Assembly: GCA_034769895.1 (NCBI GenBank)
Contig: CM068373.1
Location: forward strand, 22,696,620 to 22,760,619
Length of the DNA: 64,000 nucleotides
Origin: Magicicada septendecula
Taxonomy: Eukaryota; Arthropoda; Insecta; Hemiptera; Cicadidae
Reading direction: 5' to 3'
The position numbers and the translations under genes were made by a program. How positions within the stretch are numbered: position 1 is the first letter of the stretch; each line of letters opens with the position of its first letter. Below the pieces are notes generated by a model, which made no database searches, was not told the origin of the DNA, and saw only the letters and a list, made by a program, of their open reading frames with translations. Below are positions 1 through 11,162 of this stretch, piece after piece.

Positions 1-1157
1 ATATCAAAGTATAGAAAATATAACAGAAACAATGATAAAAAAAATGTTTTATTTTTTTTGACATTTATATAGAATGGACGACAATAGGTTAAAAAAGCAG
101 ATCTTCAAATATCTGTGGGGGAAGAAGTCAACATCAAGTTGGATTACAGAAGTCCAAAAAGATTTATAAAAAATAATATACATGCAGAAGAAGCAATTGA
201 AGGAGACGTTTTTCGGACAAAAGTGTTAAAAATGGAGGGAGTCCAGGGTAGGACAGAAAAAAACGCAGGTTCAAAGTGGACTGAAGACAGGAAGAAGAAA
301 CACAGTGAGAAGATGAAAGAATATTGGAGAAAAAGAAAAGAACAAAGAATAAAGAATTGAAATTGGCATGTGGTCCTTAGATGGCCGATACGGAAAAAAG
401 TAAATAAGATACCATTTATTGTTAGAATTATAAGAGTGTTAAACTAAAAATTTGAAAACAATATTAATATTATTTCAGAAGATTTGCTTACTTTGTTTAA
501 ACACAAACTTCCTCTCTTTAATATATAACAATGTTATTTTTTAGACAAATGAAATTTTCGTATTACATACTCTCTTTTATTGAAATAGAGTAGAGTTAAT
601 TGTGTGACAGATTTTGAATTAACTATATCGCATTAAATAGCATTACCGATAGCGTCACTGATTATTGTGATCTGCACAATGTATGTTAATGCATATGACA
701 CGCCTTCTTGCTCGCATGTAGCTGCGAACAAAATTAAACTGTTGTTGTCATTATATGTAAATAGAATGAATAAATTCAAAATAATTTGTTACTGTGATAC
801 AGTTTGTCGTTAGGAATAATGCTGGTTAAAAACTGTAGGCCTCGCGTCAGTGTTCGATTCTGTAGATTCTCCAACCGCCTGATTACTTACTCTACATTAA
901 CAGGCTTTTAATTTCGCTTCAGAAATACAAACGCCATATCATGTTATTAAATTGAGTTCCCGGGATGTTTGTCCGTAGCCCAATGCTAAAATCCATAGCA
1001 GACGTTTGGGCTGTTTTATCGGCGGCCATTACCAGTGCAAAGATTATAAATACTTATAAATTTCAAAAATTTATAAGTGAAAGTGAGTTTCACGGGACTA
1101 CTAGCCACTAACAGAGTAGGTACTGTGATCTGCAACGTGAAAACGCTACGTTGGCGC
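1..1157. other. intergenic, nothing recognised
   Basis: AT-rich sequence with no gene I can support. One open stretch at 115-360 begins at GTG rather than ATG and encodes a very basic tail. It could be the end of a dead transposon protein, but I recognise no family. Confidence 0.4.
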
Positions 1158-1221
1158 AAACTCAAACTTTGCCCTGATGATGGTTATCGATGGCACGGCC
1201 GAAACGTCAGTTATGGAGTTT
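1158..1221 (+). ncRNA. weak hammerhead-ribozyme-like motif
   Basis: CTGATGA at 1174-1180 is followed by a GG...CC stem and by GAAAC-GTC at 1201-1208, the order of a hammerhead core with the preferred GUC cleavage triplet. AAACTC (1158-1163) can pair with GAGTTT (1216-1221) as an outer stem I. The bases right next to the core do not pair well and stem II has only about three pairs, so this is the weakest of the hammerhead candidates in the window. Penelope-like elements are known to carry such ribozymes; a Penelope terminal fragment is the likely source (inference). Confidence 0.3.
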
Positions 1222-2203
1222 ACCATTGCAGCACGACCAAACAGCCCGGGAACCCATTTGCATAACATCTACGAAGTAATAAACGTCATATCGTTTAGTC
1301 TTAAAAAAAAAAACTACTATTATTCAAGGTTGTTGAATTTGCGAGATGTTAGAAACCTTCATGCTCTCACTCCTTCGTTCATTTTGACAGTAAATTTAAT
1401 AAAAATCGAAATACACGTTTTCATTGTAAAGTAAACGCTACTCGTTTGTTACTTGTTTTGTTCCGTAATTTGTACAGTATCATTTAATAATAAATGTAAC
1501 AAGAAATTTTGACATTATGTAGCCAATGCAGATTAATTAACCGTTTGGTGCAAAAATATTTTAAACTCTTTTTTTTTGTCTGACGTTTTAACGTTATTTA
1601 GTATTAAAATTTTATTATATTTTAAATCATAAAAGGTACTAGTAGAAACAGGACTAGTAGAAAAGGATTACTGATAATAAAGTTTGATGATACAAGTATG
1701 TGTATTCCCGTGTTCCAATGAAGAGAATAGAGTTAGGCACTAGTGACAGAATGACGGCGCGATCCACGTATCTTTCCTGTCATGTCCCCCATGTGTACTG
1801 ACATGTGTACCATTTACATTGTATCGTACAAAGTTGATGCTGATCTAGTTTCTGTATCGCTGTCAAACAGAATATGTGAGTAAATTAAGAATATGCGCTG
1901 AACGCGACTGTCAAATCTTGTTAAGCGAATGCTTTGTGACATGCTGTTTTTACTTCAGCCAAAACGTATTAAAAGTATTATAATCGTATATAAACGTAAC
2001 GTACTTTTACGACATTACAGAACGCGCAACGTGTTTCTCGGCTATTCCAGCGGAGCCCGGCTATAATGTGTGTGTGCGTACATATTGCTAATACTTTGAG
2101 ATGAAGGACAATCACGCGTCCGTAGCCGAGACTGGTCCAGATTTCACCAGTCCGCACACACTGTGTTCAAGGCGGCAAGCAATTACGCTGTATTGTTTTC
2201 TAG
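1222..2203. other. intergenic, nothing recognised
   Basis: No gene or structured repeat seen. There are many stops in all frames and AT-rich composition. Confidence 0.4.
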
Positions 2204-3498
2204 TACGAGGGTGGTCTGAAAAGTTCTCAGCCTCGGTCATAGACATCAACTCTATGAGCATCATTTTTTTTTCTTAGGTTGGTACGCCTGTCACAACAAT
2301 TCATGTGAAATTGTGAGTCAATCTATCACGTAGTTTTTTGTATACAGCTATTTGAAGTAGCGTAATTTTGTATATTTTGTACAATGGATAAAATTGAATA
2401 TCGTGCAGTGATAAAATTTTTTGTTAAAGAAGGTTTGATGCCAAATGAAATTCATTCGAAGTTCACAAAAGTTTATGGGAAATCTTCTCCTTCATTTTCG
2501 ACAATTAAGAAATAGGCTGCCGAGTTTAAACATGGCCGCACAAGCCTTTTGAAGATGATCCACGTAAGGGACGCCCAAAAAGTGCAACAACATCAGAAAT
2601 CGTCGAACAAATACAGGATTTAGTATTGGATGACCTACGGATTAAAGTGCGTGAAATTGCTGAGGCTATGGGCATTTCGAAAGAATGTGAAGGTTATGTT
2701 TTGCATGAAGAATTGCATATGAAAAGGCTTTGTGCAAGGTGGACGCGCATGCCCACAGCAGATCAAAAACGCATTCGCATGAAAATCTGTGAACAGTGCT
2801 TGGAGCGTTTTTACAAAAATAAAACTGATTTCGTGCGTCGGTTTATTACTATGGATGAAACGTGGATTCACCATTACACATCAGAATCTAAACAGCAGTA
2901 AACAGTGGACAGAAGCTGGCTGTTCAGCGCCAAAGAAAGCAAAGTCAGTCCCATCAGCTGGAAAGGTCATGGGCATTGGTGTTTTGGGATGCTAAAGGCA
3001 TTTTGTTAATCGATTACCTCGAAAATGGTAGAATAATAACTGGAGATTATTATTCGAATCTCTTAACCAAACTAGACAAAAAAATCGTGAGAAAAGGCCC
3101 GGTTTGGAGAAGAAAAATATCATCTTTCATCACGACAATGCACCCGCCCACAAAATTGTTTTGGCAATGGGAAAATTGAGAGATCTGCACTATGAATTGC
3201 TGGAGCATCCACCCTATTCTCCAGATCTGGCTCCCCCGGAATTTCATCTCTTTCTGAAACTCAAGCACTTCCTCGCATTAGAGCGATTTTCTTCTAATGA
3301 AGAGGTGGTTGCAGCTGTACAGGGGTATTTTGCGGACCTTCCAGAGAATCACTACAGAGATGGGATAATGGCATTAGAGCATCGCTGGAACAAGTGTATT
3401 AGTATTAAGGGAGATTATGTTAAAAAATAAAAACCATTTTGAAATTATAAATTTGTTTTTCCATTGTTAGGCCGAGAACTTTTCAGACCACCTACGTA
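2204..3498 (+). mobile_element. mariner (Tc1/mariner) DNA transposon, decayed
   Basis: The element is about 1291 bp, the usual mariner length. It is flanked by TA dinucleotides (2204-2205 and 3497-3498), the Tc1/mariner target duplication. Its terminal inverted repeats of about 28 bp lie at 2206-2233 and 3469-3496, share the core GGTGGTCTGAAAAGTTCTC and have only a few mismatches. The interior is a broken transposase gene on the plus strand. Being non-coding now, the copy can only have moved with help from an intact relative. Confidence 0.9.
2384..3430 (+). pseudogene. mariner transposase pseudogene
   Basis: The reading starts at ATG 2384 with a helix-turn-helix-like N-terminus and ends at TAA 3428-3430. 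It meets an in-frame TAG near 2513, where TGG is expected, and changes frame at least three more times between about 2520 and 3110. Recognisable pieces are the motif MDETWIHHY (first catalytic Asp, about 2850-2876), HHDNAPAH (second Asp, about 3127-3150) and YSPDLAPPEFHLF (about 3220-3255). The third catalytic position, 34 residues after the second Asp, is Glu here instead of the Asp of D,D34D mariners. Clearly inactive. Confidence 0.9.
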
Positions 3499-5958
3499 GT
3501 ATTGTTAATGCGTAGTATGGACTATTCTGGATTATCAGCACGATATAAATACAAGTACTCAATGACGCTTAGTCCAGTTTTAGTGGCGATTTATTCCAGT
3601 ACGGTTCGAAGTATTGTGGCGTTAGTGTTATGTGTTTTACAATTCTGGGAGACTCTATTAGTTGACATTTTTAGTGCATGTGAACAATTTTTATTTGATT
3701 TATTGTAAGAGACTATCGTTGATTACAAACTGTTTAATTTTGATAATTAAAGCTCGTTATTAGTGACTTAATTGGTGTCTTGTATTTTGTTTTCCACTGT
3801 GCCTACGACGATCAAGTAGACCGTCGTAACAATATAAAGCTGGAAAACGCGCGCGCACGCCAACCTGCAAAGCGACACACTGTATTCTTCAAAAAGTATT
3901 CGTACACAAGTACTAATGGTTTGTACAAATATAAATATAAGGGTGCTTTCAGATTGGAGATATATGACAACAATACACGGACGAAGACTATTCTTGTTGC
4001 TTAATAACGGAACCAACAATAATAATAATAACAACAACAACAACAACGAAAAAATAGCGATAATAATAATTAATGTAAATAATAATACGGTAGATATCCA
4101 ACTCTACGCACGAATTTACACCAGCTTGGCCTCGTGCAAGGCGGGCAATATATGCTGCTACTTAAGTGGGTAATGGGGCAATGGTTGTGAAGTTCTAATA
4201 AGGCTGTGCGTAACGATTGAACACACGCCGTAACGCACGGTAGGACCGATCGTGCGATGGGGTGATGGCTGTACTGTCGTGGTTAGCCACGAACGATGGC
4301 CGCGGGGCAGCACGACGCACCATGTTGTATTTAGTCCTAGTTGAGATACGAGAGGACTCTGCCGCGGTAGTCTGTTTATTTTTCTGGTAATCGTGGGCCT
4401 GAAATGTCAGTCTCGTTTAATCATAAACTGGAGTTTGAGCGATCCTCTAAAACCCATCATCCAAGAAAAAGTATTCGTCGGAGGGTGTAAAGACGTTTTT
4501 GGCGCCGTTAGCCAGTACGATTCCGGTGCTCAAATATTTGATAGAAGGAAAGAAGCAACTTCAGGAAAGTGAGCGCCTTCATAATAGAAAAATATGTAGC
4601 TGCTTCTTATGCATGGCCTGACACGGACATTAGGGGAAACATATGGTGGTGTTTATAAGAGGCACGATTATTTATGTTAAAGAAATTCTCCTCCTCGAAG
4701 GATGTAAAGACAAAGGTTTTACTCTATTGATTGTGGATAAAGAAATGTTTTTGACACCGCTGAAATCATTAAGGTACCTACATATCTCGTTGTAAAGAGG
4801 ACAAGAGAGTACTTAGCCTGGGTCAGCCCCTTTCTCATCGCCATATATCTATAATGTCATACAAGCTTAATGGGTCACATCTCAAAGAGATAAGGAAACC
4901 TCCAGTCAGGAAATATAGTTGAAACCCAATCAGATAACCAATGAAAGCAGCTGTTAATACTCAGATGTATTGGTGATTTCGACGTTGAAGTGATTCCTCA
5001 CTAAACACTAAACAGCACAAAAGTGTGGTCTGGATAGGCCCTAGATAGATATGCTCTATTGCTATGAGGACGAGACAGTCACCAGGAAATGTCCTCTCAG
5101 TCATCTATTTGACGAAGTGTAAAAGAAGTATTAAAATGTGGTTATAAATAATACGTAAAAAGGAGTACGTGCCAATATCAGAATTCTTCAAGAACATATA
5201 ATGGTAAAATGGCAGTACAGGTAAATACTTCAATATTAAGTGTATTATTTTATTGCACTGTATTACAGCACGTCTTAACAAAAAATGAGTTTATTCATTG
5301 CATTTAATTGTCTAAAAATGTCCTACAGTTTGTACCACGTTCCACCGCTGAGCCCCCAAAACGTGACACAATCAGTGTGGTGACACACAAAATTCACCAG
5401 AAATAACTAGAATACTACTACTAATAATATTTCCTTACTTGCTACAAATGTCCCTAAAACAGCTATAATATCTACACAAATATCACGGGAGGGGTGTGAG
5501 TGCATTAAAAAATATCTCAATATCAGCAATCAGTGAGCAGAGTGGGCCTCAGCCCGTTTATTTGAATCTAAAATAAGCCTCGAAATATTTGTAATCATAA
5601 ACCAGTCAGTGAAAAATTAATAATTGAATTAATTATAATTGATTAAATTATATACCAAAAGGTTATATACTGATTAAATAGTTTACTGAAATTTAACAGT
5701 TACTTAAGTTAAAGTAGGGTTAATCGACTAACAAGAACTAAATAGTATCATAAATCAATACCAGTTTACAAGAGGCAACATACAACATGCAAAGTATGAA
5801 TCGTTCATGAAAGTTTTTCTGTATTATCTTACACCACAAAGTACTTGAATTCAAAGGTGTTAGTTCACATCACCTAAGGTGAGAAATTTGATTTTTTTTT
5901 TGCGCACCGTAACTCCTGCAGAGTGTCATTAATTATTACAGCTACTTGACAGTTTGAG
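3499..5958. other. intergenic with one short AAT/AAC tract
   Basis: No gene supported. A simple (AAT)n(AAC)n tract lies at about 4013-4048 and makes poly-Asn or poly-Leu shadow reading frames. The rest is unremarkable AT-rich sequence with somewhat GC-richer patches at 4200-4380. Confidence 0.4.
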
Positions 5959-7270
5959 ATGCTCCGTTTGCGGCCTGCCGCAGCTTGTCGCGACGTGCAC
6001 GTGTATTTTCAGTTCATGTTGCGGACTGATGTTGTGTCCATTCCAGAAGATCTTAAAAAGGAAAATGCAGCAGACGGGTTGAGGTTCGGATTCCCTATTC
6101 CCGTACGTCGAACCAAAATTTGGTCGTCGAGGCTTCCAAAATGCCGAAAGTTCGGCGACGGGCGGCTCTGTTCACATGGCCAGTCTGGTGTACGACTCAA
6201 CATGAACTAACCAAGACAACGGCTTCGTTGTAAAGGACACGGAGCATGACGTCAGGGAACGGTTGACCAATGGACGGGTAATTTACTATCGCGCGGTTAT
6301 TTATACTTATTCCATTTGAATTGAGTATAAGCGGTTGTTGCATTCGTCAGGATTGCCGAATAAGTGCAACAAGTTTACAAATATGTATAGAATAGTGTAT
6401 CAACCAATAGGTTTAATAATAGCATTAGTAATGTAGTACTTGTATGTTTACGTATTTACTTTAATCTCTATGAGAGTACCACCCCTTGAGGTGATCACTT
6501 TTAATTGCAGTTTCGAGTGGTCGCCTTATAGAGGTTTCACTATACTCAGTATCTCACGCTAAGTGGCTGAAAAACAATGTTACACATAAGATTATTCTAA
6601 CACATTTTTTGAAGTTGGTGCCAAGTCACTTTTTTTACCTTACTAACTCATCAATCCGCTAAGAAAACACTAAAAGTTGCATACGGTGTGAACATTGTTA
6701 GCGAGAAGGGAGTTCGTGTATCCTTAAGAGAACAGTGACTGGTAAGGTAAATAGGCCTACGTATACTCCCAAGAGAAACTATAAATTTGGATTCGTCTAT
6801 TATACCTTATATCTATTCTACCATATCTACTTCGTCATAGCTAGTCGGATGTTGACAGTTACAAGTGCTGGACAAAACATTTCCATTTGCTTTACACGTT
6901 TCGACATTCAGCGGAACAACACTACCATAGAAAATCCAGAAAGCTGTTATCCACAGGCTGAGGGTGCGGGCCTTCATATCTCAACACATGAGGTGCTACC
7001 AGTGTTTCCACTTTGGACACACAACCAAGGGTGAAAACCTGCGTATATGGAAAATTAATACTGATTCCCTTGTTGTGAGGAAGTGAAGTGGTTGAATTAT
7101 GGTGAACAAAATTTATCTAGGCCCAAAAACTTCTGCACTTACAGAAAAAAATACATACACAAGAAGCAGAAACATAATAAAATGAGCTGTTGGAACAAGA
7201 AAACATGTTATTCCAGGGATCGAAAGAAAAGGGAAACCACAGAGAGTGACGCATAAGTAATAAAGCAACA
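5959..7270. other. intergenic, nothing recognised
   Basis: Short open stretches exist (for example 5959-6210 on plus and 6009-6203 on minus), but they overlap each other, have no motif and are about what chance would give. Confidence 0.35.
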
Positions 7271-7317
7271 TTAACTTAACAATTTTTTACCTTGTATAAT
7301 CCACTAGGCGATCTCAG

Positions 7318-7375
7318 TTTTTTACATACAACATGTTTCGGGGACTAAATCCCCATCTTCAGGTACAGTAAAAAA
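7318..7375 (-). ncRNA. candidate type I hammerhead ribozyme (left arm)
   Basis: Read on the minus strand, the order is: stem I 5' side (TTTTTTAC then GTAC), core CTGAAGA (fits CUGANGA), one U, stem II GGGGA/TCCCC with loop TTTAG, core GAAA, a short stem III AC/GT with loop AT, a GTT triplet at the cleavage position, then stem I 3' side (GTAT then GTAAAAAA). All three helices and both conserved core strings are present, so this is a strong sequence match. The single U between CUGANGA and stem II is not canonical. Self-cleavage is inferred, not shown. Confidence 0.6.
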
Positions 7376-7540
7376 TTATTATCCTCTAATACATAGGGGT
7401 TGTCGAAATGATTAAAATGTTAATACATAAAAAACACACGCACAAAAATCACTGAATAAATTAACATATAACACAAACACATGAACACGTTAAAAAAAAT
7501 TTGATCAGGTACTTAAAAAATTTAATCAGGTATTTAACAA

Positions 7541-7598
7541 TTTTTTACTGTACCTGAAGATGGAGATTTAGTCCCCGAAACATGTTGTATGTAAAAAA
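7541..7598 (+). ncRNA. candidate type I hammerhead ribozyme (right arm)
   Basis: This is the inverted twin of the motif at 7318-7375, now on the plus strand. CTGAAGA lies at 7554-7560 and GAAAC at 7577-7581; the outer stem TTTTTTAC/GTAAAAAA is at 7541-7548 and 7591-7598. Stem II has one mismatch (GGAGA against TCCCC), so this copy may be weaker than the left one. Confidence 0.5.
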
Positions 7599-7645
7599 CT
7601 GAGATCGCCTAGTGGACTATACAAGGTAAAAAATTTTTAAGTTAA

Positions 7646-8546
7646 TCATAATAGCGATCTGGAGACTGCAAAAAATGTATAATAAAGCAACACTTTGCAG
7701 TCACAGATGACTAAGGACTTGATGTCAGCCGTATTTATTAAGGAGTTTTACCGTAAGGTACAAGATGACGCCGAAGTTTAACAACCCAGGATAAAAAACG
7801 GACAGCCTGGAACTAGACAGCGGCGTTAATTTTCCCAAATTATGTTATTTAGTAATAAACAGGCCTGAAAGAAAGGCTCCTAAAACGTCATATGTCAGTG
7901 CGAAAACGGGTAATGAATGAATGCTGGTAGAGTGGTAGGTTTCGGAAAAGGAAAAACATTGTTCTTGTCAAATAAATTCAGTCAAAGATAACAATTAGGA
8001 AGCTTAATTAAATATTTCAGTTACATCTAACTCATTTACTCTAATTAATATTACTTTTGCATTCACTATACTCCTTTACGCCTTTGAAGAACTCAGTACT
8101 TGTTATAAGTAGGCATTTGGGTAAATACTAGAAACGTCACAAGAAATAGCTTTAATTACTCATCAGGAGTAAAAGGCGTATAAAGCCTTCGTGTTTGTTC
8201 TAACCCGGTCCCCAAAGTACAATTATTTAATTTAACCACAGCATCTGGCGACGTTTTATCTATCAATCTCAGCAATTTTGTTGTTCAATCTCCACTTCTG
8301 GGAATTTGGGAATACTTTGGCAAAGGGGCGCCTTGTGTTACTGAAATAAAAAAACTGTTCCAATTTTTGTTAAATTTAATTCAACTAAAGCAAATTGAAG
8401 CGTTTTTTTTTGTTGAGGGTATACAAAGTCTGAACAGGTACCAAGTATTTTTTTCTGCCTTATAGAAATTTGATCCGTAAAATAGAATTATAATGTTTAG
8501 TAACTAAGATGTAGAAAGCGTAGACGTACACAGAGCCAATGCACCC

Positions 8547-8548
<2 letters not shown>
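7646..8548. other. intergenic, nothing recognised
   Basis: AT-rich with no gene, clear repeat or structured motif that I can support. Confidence 0.35.

Positions 8549-8622
<74 letters not shown>
8549..8622. repeat. (TG)n microsatellite
   Basis: About 37 uninterrupted TG units. A polymorphic dinucleotide tract with no coding role. Confidence 0.98.
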
Positions 8623-8623
<1 letters not shown>

Positions 8624-8847
8624 TTCTAATCATATTTAGTTAAAACTATGAACATGATAATTAAAAATATATTCACCCTTAATTATGAGAATTCTTCATG
8701 CAGAACAATACATTTTATGAATGGTTTTCAGTTCTAGATATTTACATGTTTTGTTTACATGCTTTAGCAAGATTATAGTGATAACACGGCAGTATAGGCC
8801 TAATAAAAACTGGAGACGACTAGCGCATATAACTACATGTGATATTA

Positions 8848-9351
8848 TCAATTTTCTATTGTATTGTTTTTATTGTTCATAGCCTAAAGGTACCATGTAT
8901 ACGATTTGCAATAAAATTTTTATTACATTCTTAAAAACGATCGATTTCGGTCACAGACCATCGTCAGGTCATATACAGCACACTTGTGGTCACAATATCG
9001 TAAAACAGCCACTATTTACAAAAACGAATTCGTAGACATTGATTAATGAACTTGATACCCACGTCGTTGTCCAAAGTTTTCCGAGAACTGATTTTGTTAC
9101 AGAGTGTTTATGTTTACATTCCATTCTACATATTATATCAGCTGATTACTGAATGTTGATTTTCAACTGGCTGTTTTGTTTTACGATATTGTGACTGCAA
9201 GTGTGCTGTATACGACCTGACGATGGTCTGTAACTGAATTCGATCGTTTTTAAGAATGTAAAAAAAAATTTTATTGCAAATCGTACATTTAGGTTATGAA
9301 CAATAAATACAATACAATAGAAAATTAAAATTATAGGTACCGTTAGTAAAT
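8848..9351. repeat. inverted-repeat element B, copy 1
   Basis: The left arm (8848-9011) is repeated in inverted orientation at about 9169-9351. The stretch between them (9012-9166) is shared with a third, direct copy at 9838-10164. On the minus strand of the left arm (about 8931-8977) there is CTGACGA, one T, a stem GGTC/GACC with loop TGT, GAAA, a two-pair stem III (AT/AT) with loop CG, an ATC triplet and a short stem I (GAC/GTT). That is a hammerhead-like arrangement. The inverted arm has lost stem II by mutation near 9214-9240. Confidence 0.65.
8931..8977 (-). ncRNA. candidate hammerhead ribozyme in element B copy 1
   Basis: CUGANGA and GAAA strings bracket a perfect 4-bp stem II (GGTC/GACC, loop TGT). 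An AUC triplet follows a minimal stem III, and stem I starts with G-C, T-A and a G-T wobble. The architecture matches the motif in the foldback at 7271-7645, including the extra U after CUGANGA. Activity is inferred. Confidence 0.5.
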
Positions 9352-9807
9352 AATAAGTGTGTGTATATTAAATACATTACATTATCATTACATGTGACAA
9401 TAACCGAGATCAATTAATCTAACCGGAGCAGCCATAGACTATCAATAGACTGCCAGATTTGTTTAGCCCATTTGACTGAAATAATTACTTCCAATTCGCT
9501 TAAATAATTTTGTTGTATTTCTGTAATCATCCTCCAAGTACGTTGTTATTGCCATATTATAGCATAAATGATTAATTCTCTTAAAAACACTAAGAATACA
9601 AAACTACATTTATTTGCTTTTGAAATTCACACTTATTTACCCGCTTTCTTCTAAAACTTAATATTGATTCTAAAGTAGCGGTTAATTTTGATTTGTGCAA
9701 ATATGCTTTAATACATTATTGTTCTTGACATTTAGAAAACTAAAAAGTAAAGTTATTACGTTTTCGTAATTAGTACTAATGATAATGTGATGTATTTATA
9801 ATACAAA
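9352..9807. other. intergenic, nothing recognised
   Basis: AT-rich spacer between two copies of element B. No gene seen. Confidence 0.4.
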
Positions 9808-10164
9808 CACACTTATTGTTTACTAATGGTACCTATAATCTCAATTTTCTATTGTATTGTATTTATTGTTCATTGCCTAAAGGTACCATACATACGATTT
9901 GCAATAAAATTTTTATTACTCACATTCTTAAAAACGATCGATTTCGGTCACAGACCATCGTCAGGTCATATACAGCACACTTGCGGTCACAATATCGTAA
10001 AACAGCCACTATTTACAAAAACGAATTCGTAGACATTGATTAATGAACGTGATACGTACGTCGTTGTCCAAAGTTTCCCGAGAACTGATCTTGTTACAGA
10101 GTGTTTATGTTTACATTCCGTTCTATATATTATATCAGCTGATCACTGAATGTTGATTTTCATT
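9808..10164. repeat. inverted-repeat element B, copy 3 (one arm only)
   Basis: This is a direct copy of 8848-9166 with the extra outer end that is otherwise seen (inverted) at about 9329-9361. The hammerhead-like core is intact on the minus strand at about 9929-9977. The second arm is missing after 10164, so it is a truncated copy. Confidence 0.65.
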
Positions 10165-10619
10165 TTGCCGCAATATTTCAAATGTGATACGATCTTTGAA
10201 GTCGTCATGATGTTCAATAGATTTTCATGGCCCTCTTCTTTTACATGTTTGCCTGGTTTTAGTAATTAATTTGTTAGTTTGCCCGCTCTTTGCCTCATAT
10301 AAAATGTTGCCAGACATATTAATGTTGTCGTAAATAAATGCGACTTGGAACAAACAGTACCTTCAGTGAAATACTATGTAGATATACACTGCCGGAATCA
10401 GTTTTGTTAAAATTCGTTCTCGGGCTGTTTGACCGTGGTCCATTGGTTCTCACTAGAACAGACGATTTGACAGTACCATCGACTGTCATCATCAGTGTAA
10501 AAATTTGAGCTATAGTCTACTAACGTAAGGTGGTGCACGTTAGATACCACAGTACTGTAGTTAAGACTAGCAGTCCCGTGAATACCACTCATAGTTATAA
10601 ATTCTCCAAGTGTCACGAT
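10165..10619. other. intergenic, nothing recognised
   Basis: No gene seen. The LINE-derived coding similarity begins downstream of here. Confidence 0.35.
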
Positions 10620-11162
10620 GCAGTCATAAATCAACCACCAGCCAATCAGAAAGAAGGAAGCACATTAGAGGCTCGCAACGATTGGAACAAACGTTTACGC
10701 AGGTTTGCTGATTCACGCAGGGTAACAGTGATTGGGCCCGCCCAACCTACGTTCTACCCCTCACAACTCCGCGCGGCTCCCGATCTCTTGGACATAGCGG
10801 TGATCCAAGGAATTGACTGCCCGGTCCATGTGTCCGCGCTAACGGAACTATCGTTCGATCATCTCCCCATCTAGTTACACGTCGCTACCCAGCACGTCGT
10901 ACGCAGAGATGTCAGGAAGGTGGTAGAATGGGACCGCTATGGCCCGGCGTTAAGTCGCCGATTGCCAGACGCGGGACCACTCGAAACCGTCCGCCAAGTC
11001 GACGAGGCAGTTGCCGCGTTTGACGAGGCTGTCGTATCTGCGATCGACGCGTCTTCCCGGATGAAGCTTGGCGTCACGCCCCACTGGCAGCGGATCCCAG
11101 AGGAGACGAATGCTCTCGCTTGCGAGAGAAATCGCCTCCGGAGACGCTGGCAGCGGACCCGT
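10620..11162 (+). pseudogene. Jockey-type LINE: endonuclease end and linker
   Basis: A stretch reading LDIAVIQGIDCP...LSFDHLPI (to about 10874) looks like the end of the APE-type endonuclease domain of Jockey-clade LINEs, where S-DH-P is the conserved closing motif. It is followed in another frame (10920-11160) by the endonuclease-RT linker, rich in Arg and Glu. At least one stop and one frameshift separate the pieces. The LINE is broken at 11163, exactly where an LTR-like sequence begins, and its RT C-terminus reappears at about 13600. The GC-richer composition differs from the AT-rich surroundings. Confidence 0.65.

Larger units (their letters stand above)
7271..7645. repeat. foldback element with hammerhead-like cores in both arms
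   Basis: Left arm 7271-7377 and right arm 7539-7645 are inverted copies of about 107 bp with few mismatches, separated by about 160 bp. Each arm holds one copy of a compact structured motif (see the two ncRNA entries). The layout resembles inverted terminal fragments of Penelope-like elements or a retrozyme-like repeat rather than a standard TA- or TSD-bounded MITE. No coding capacity. Confidence 0.75.

Noticed and set aside
115-360. 81-residue basic open reading at the window start
   Set aside because: Starts at GTG, no motif, low complexity; not enough for a gene call in eukaryotic DNA.
4200-4380. GC-richer stretch with GAGATACGAGAGGACT, reminiscent of the sarcin-ricin region of large rRNA
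   Set aside because: Only about 35 bases look similar and flanks do not match rRNA as I know it; chance likeness is likely.
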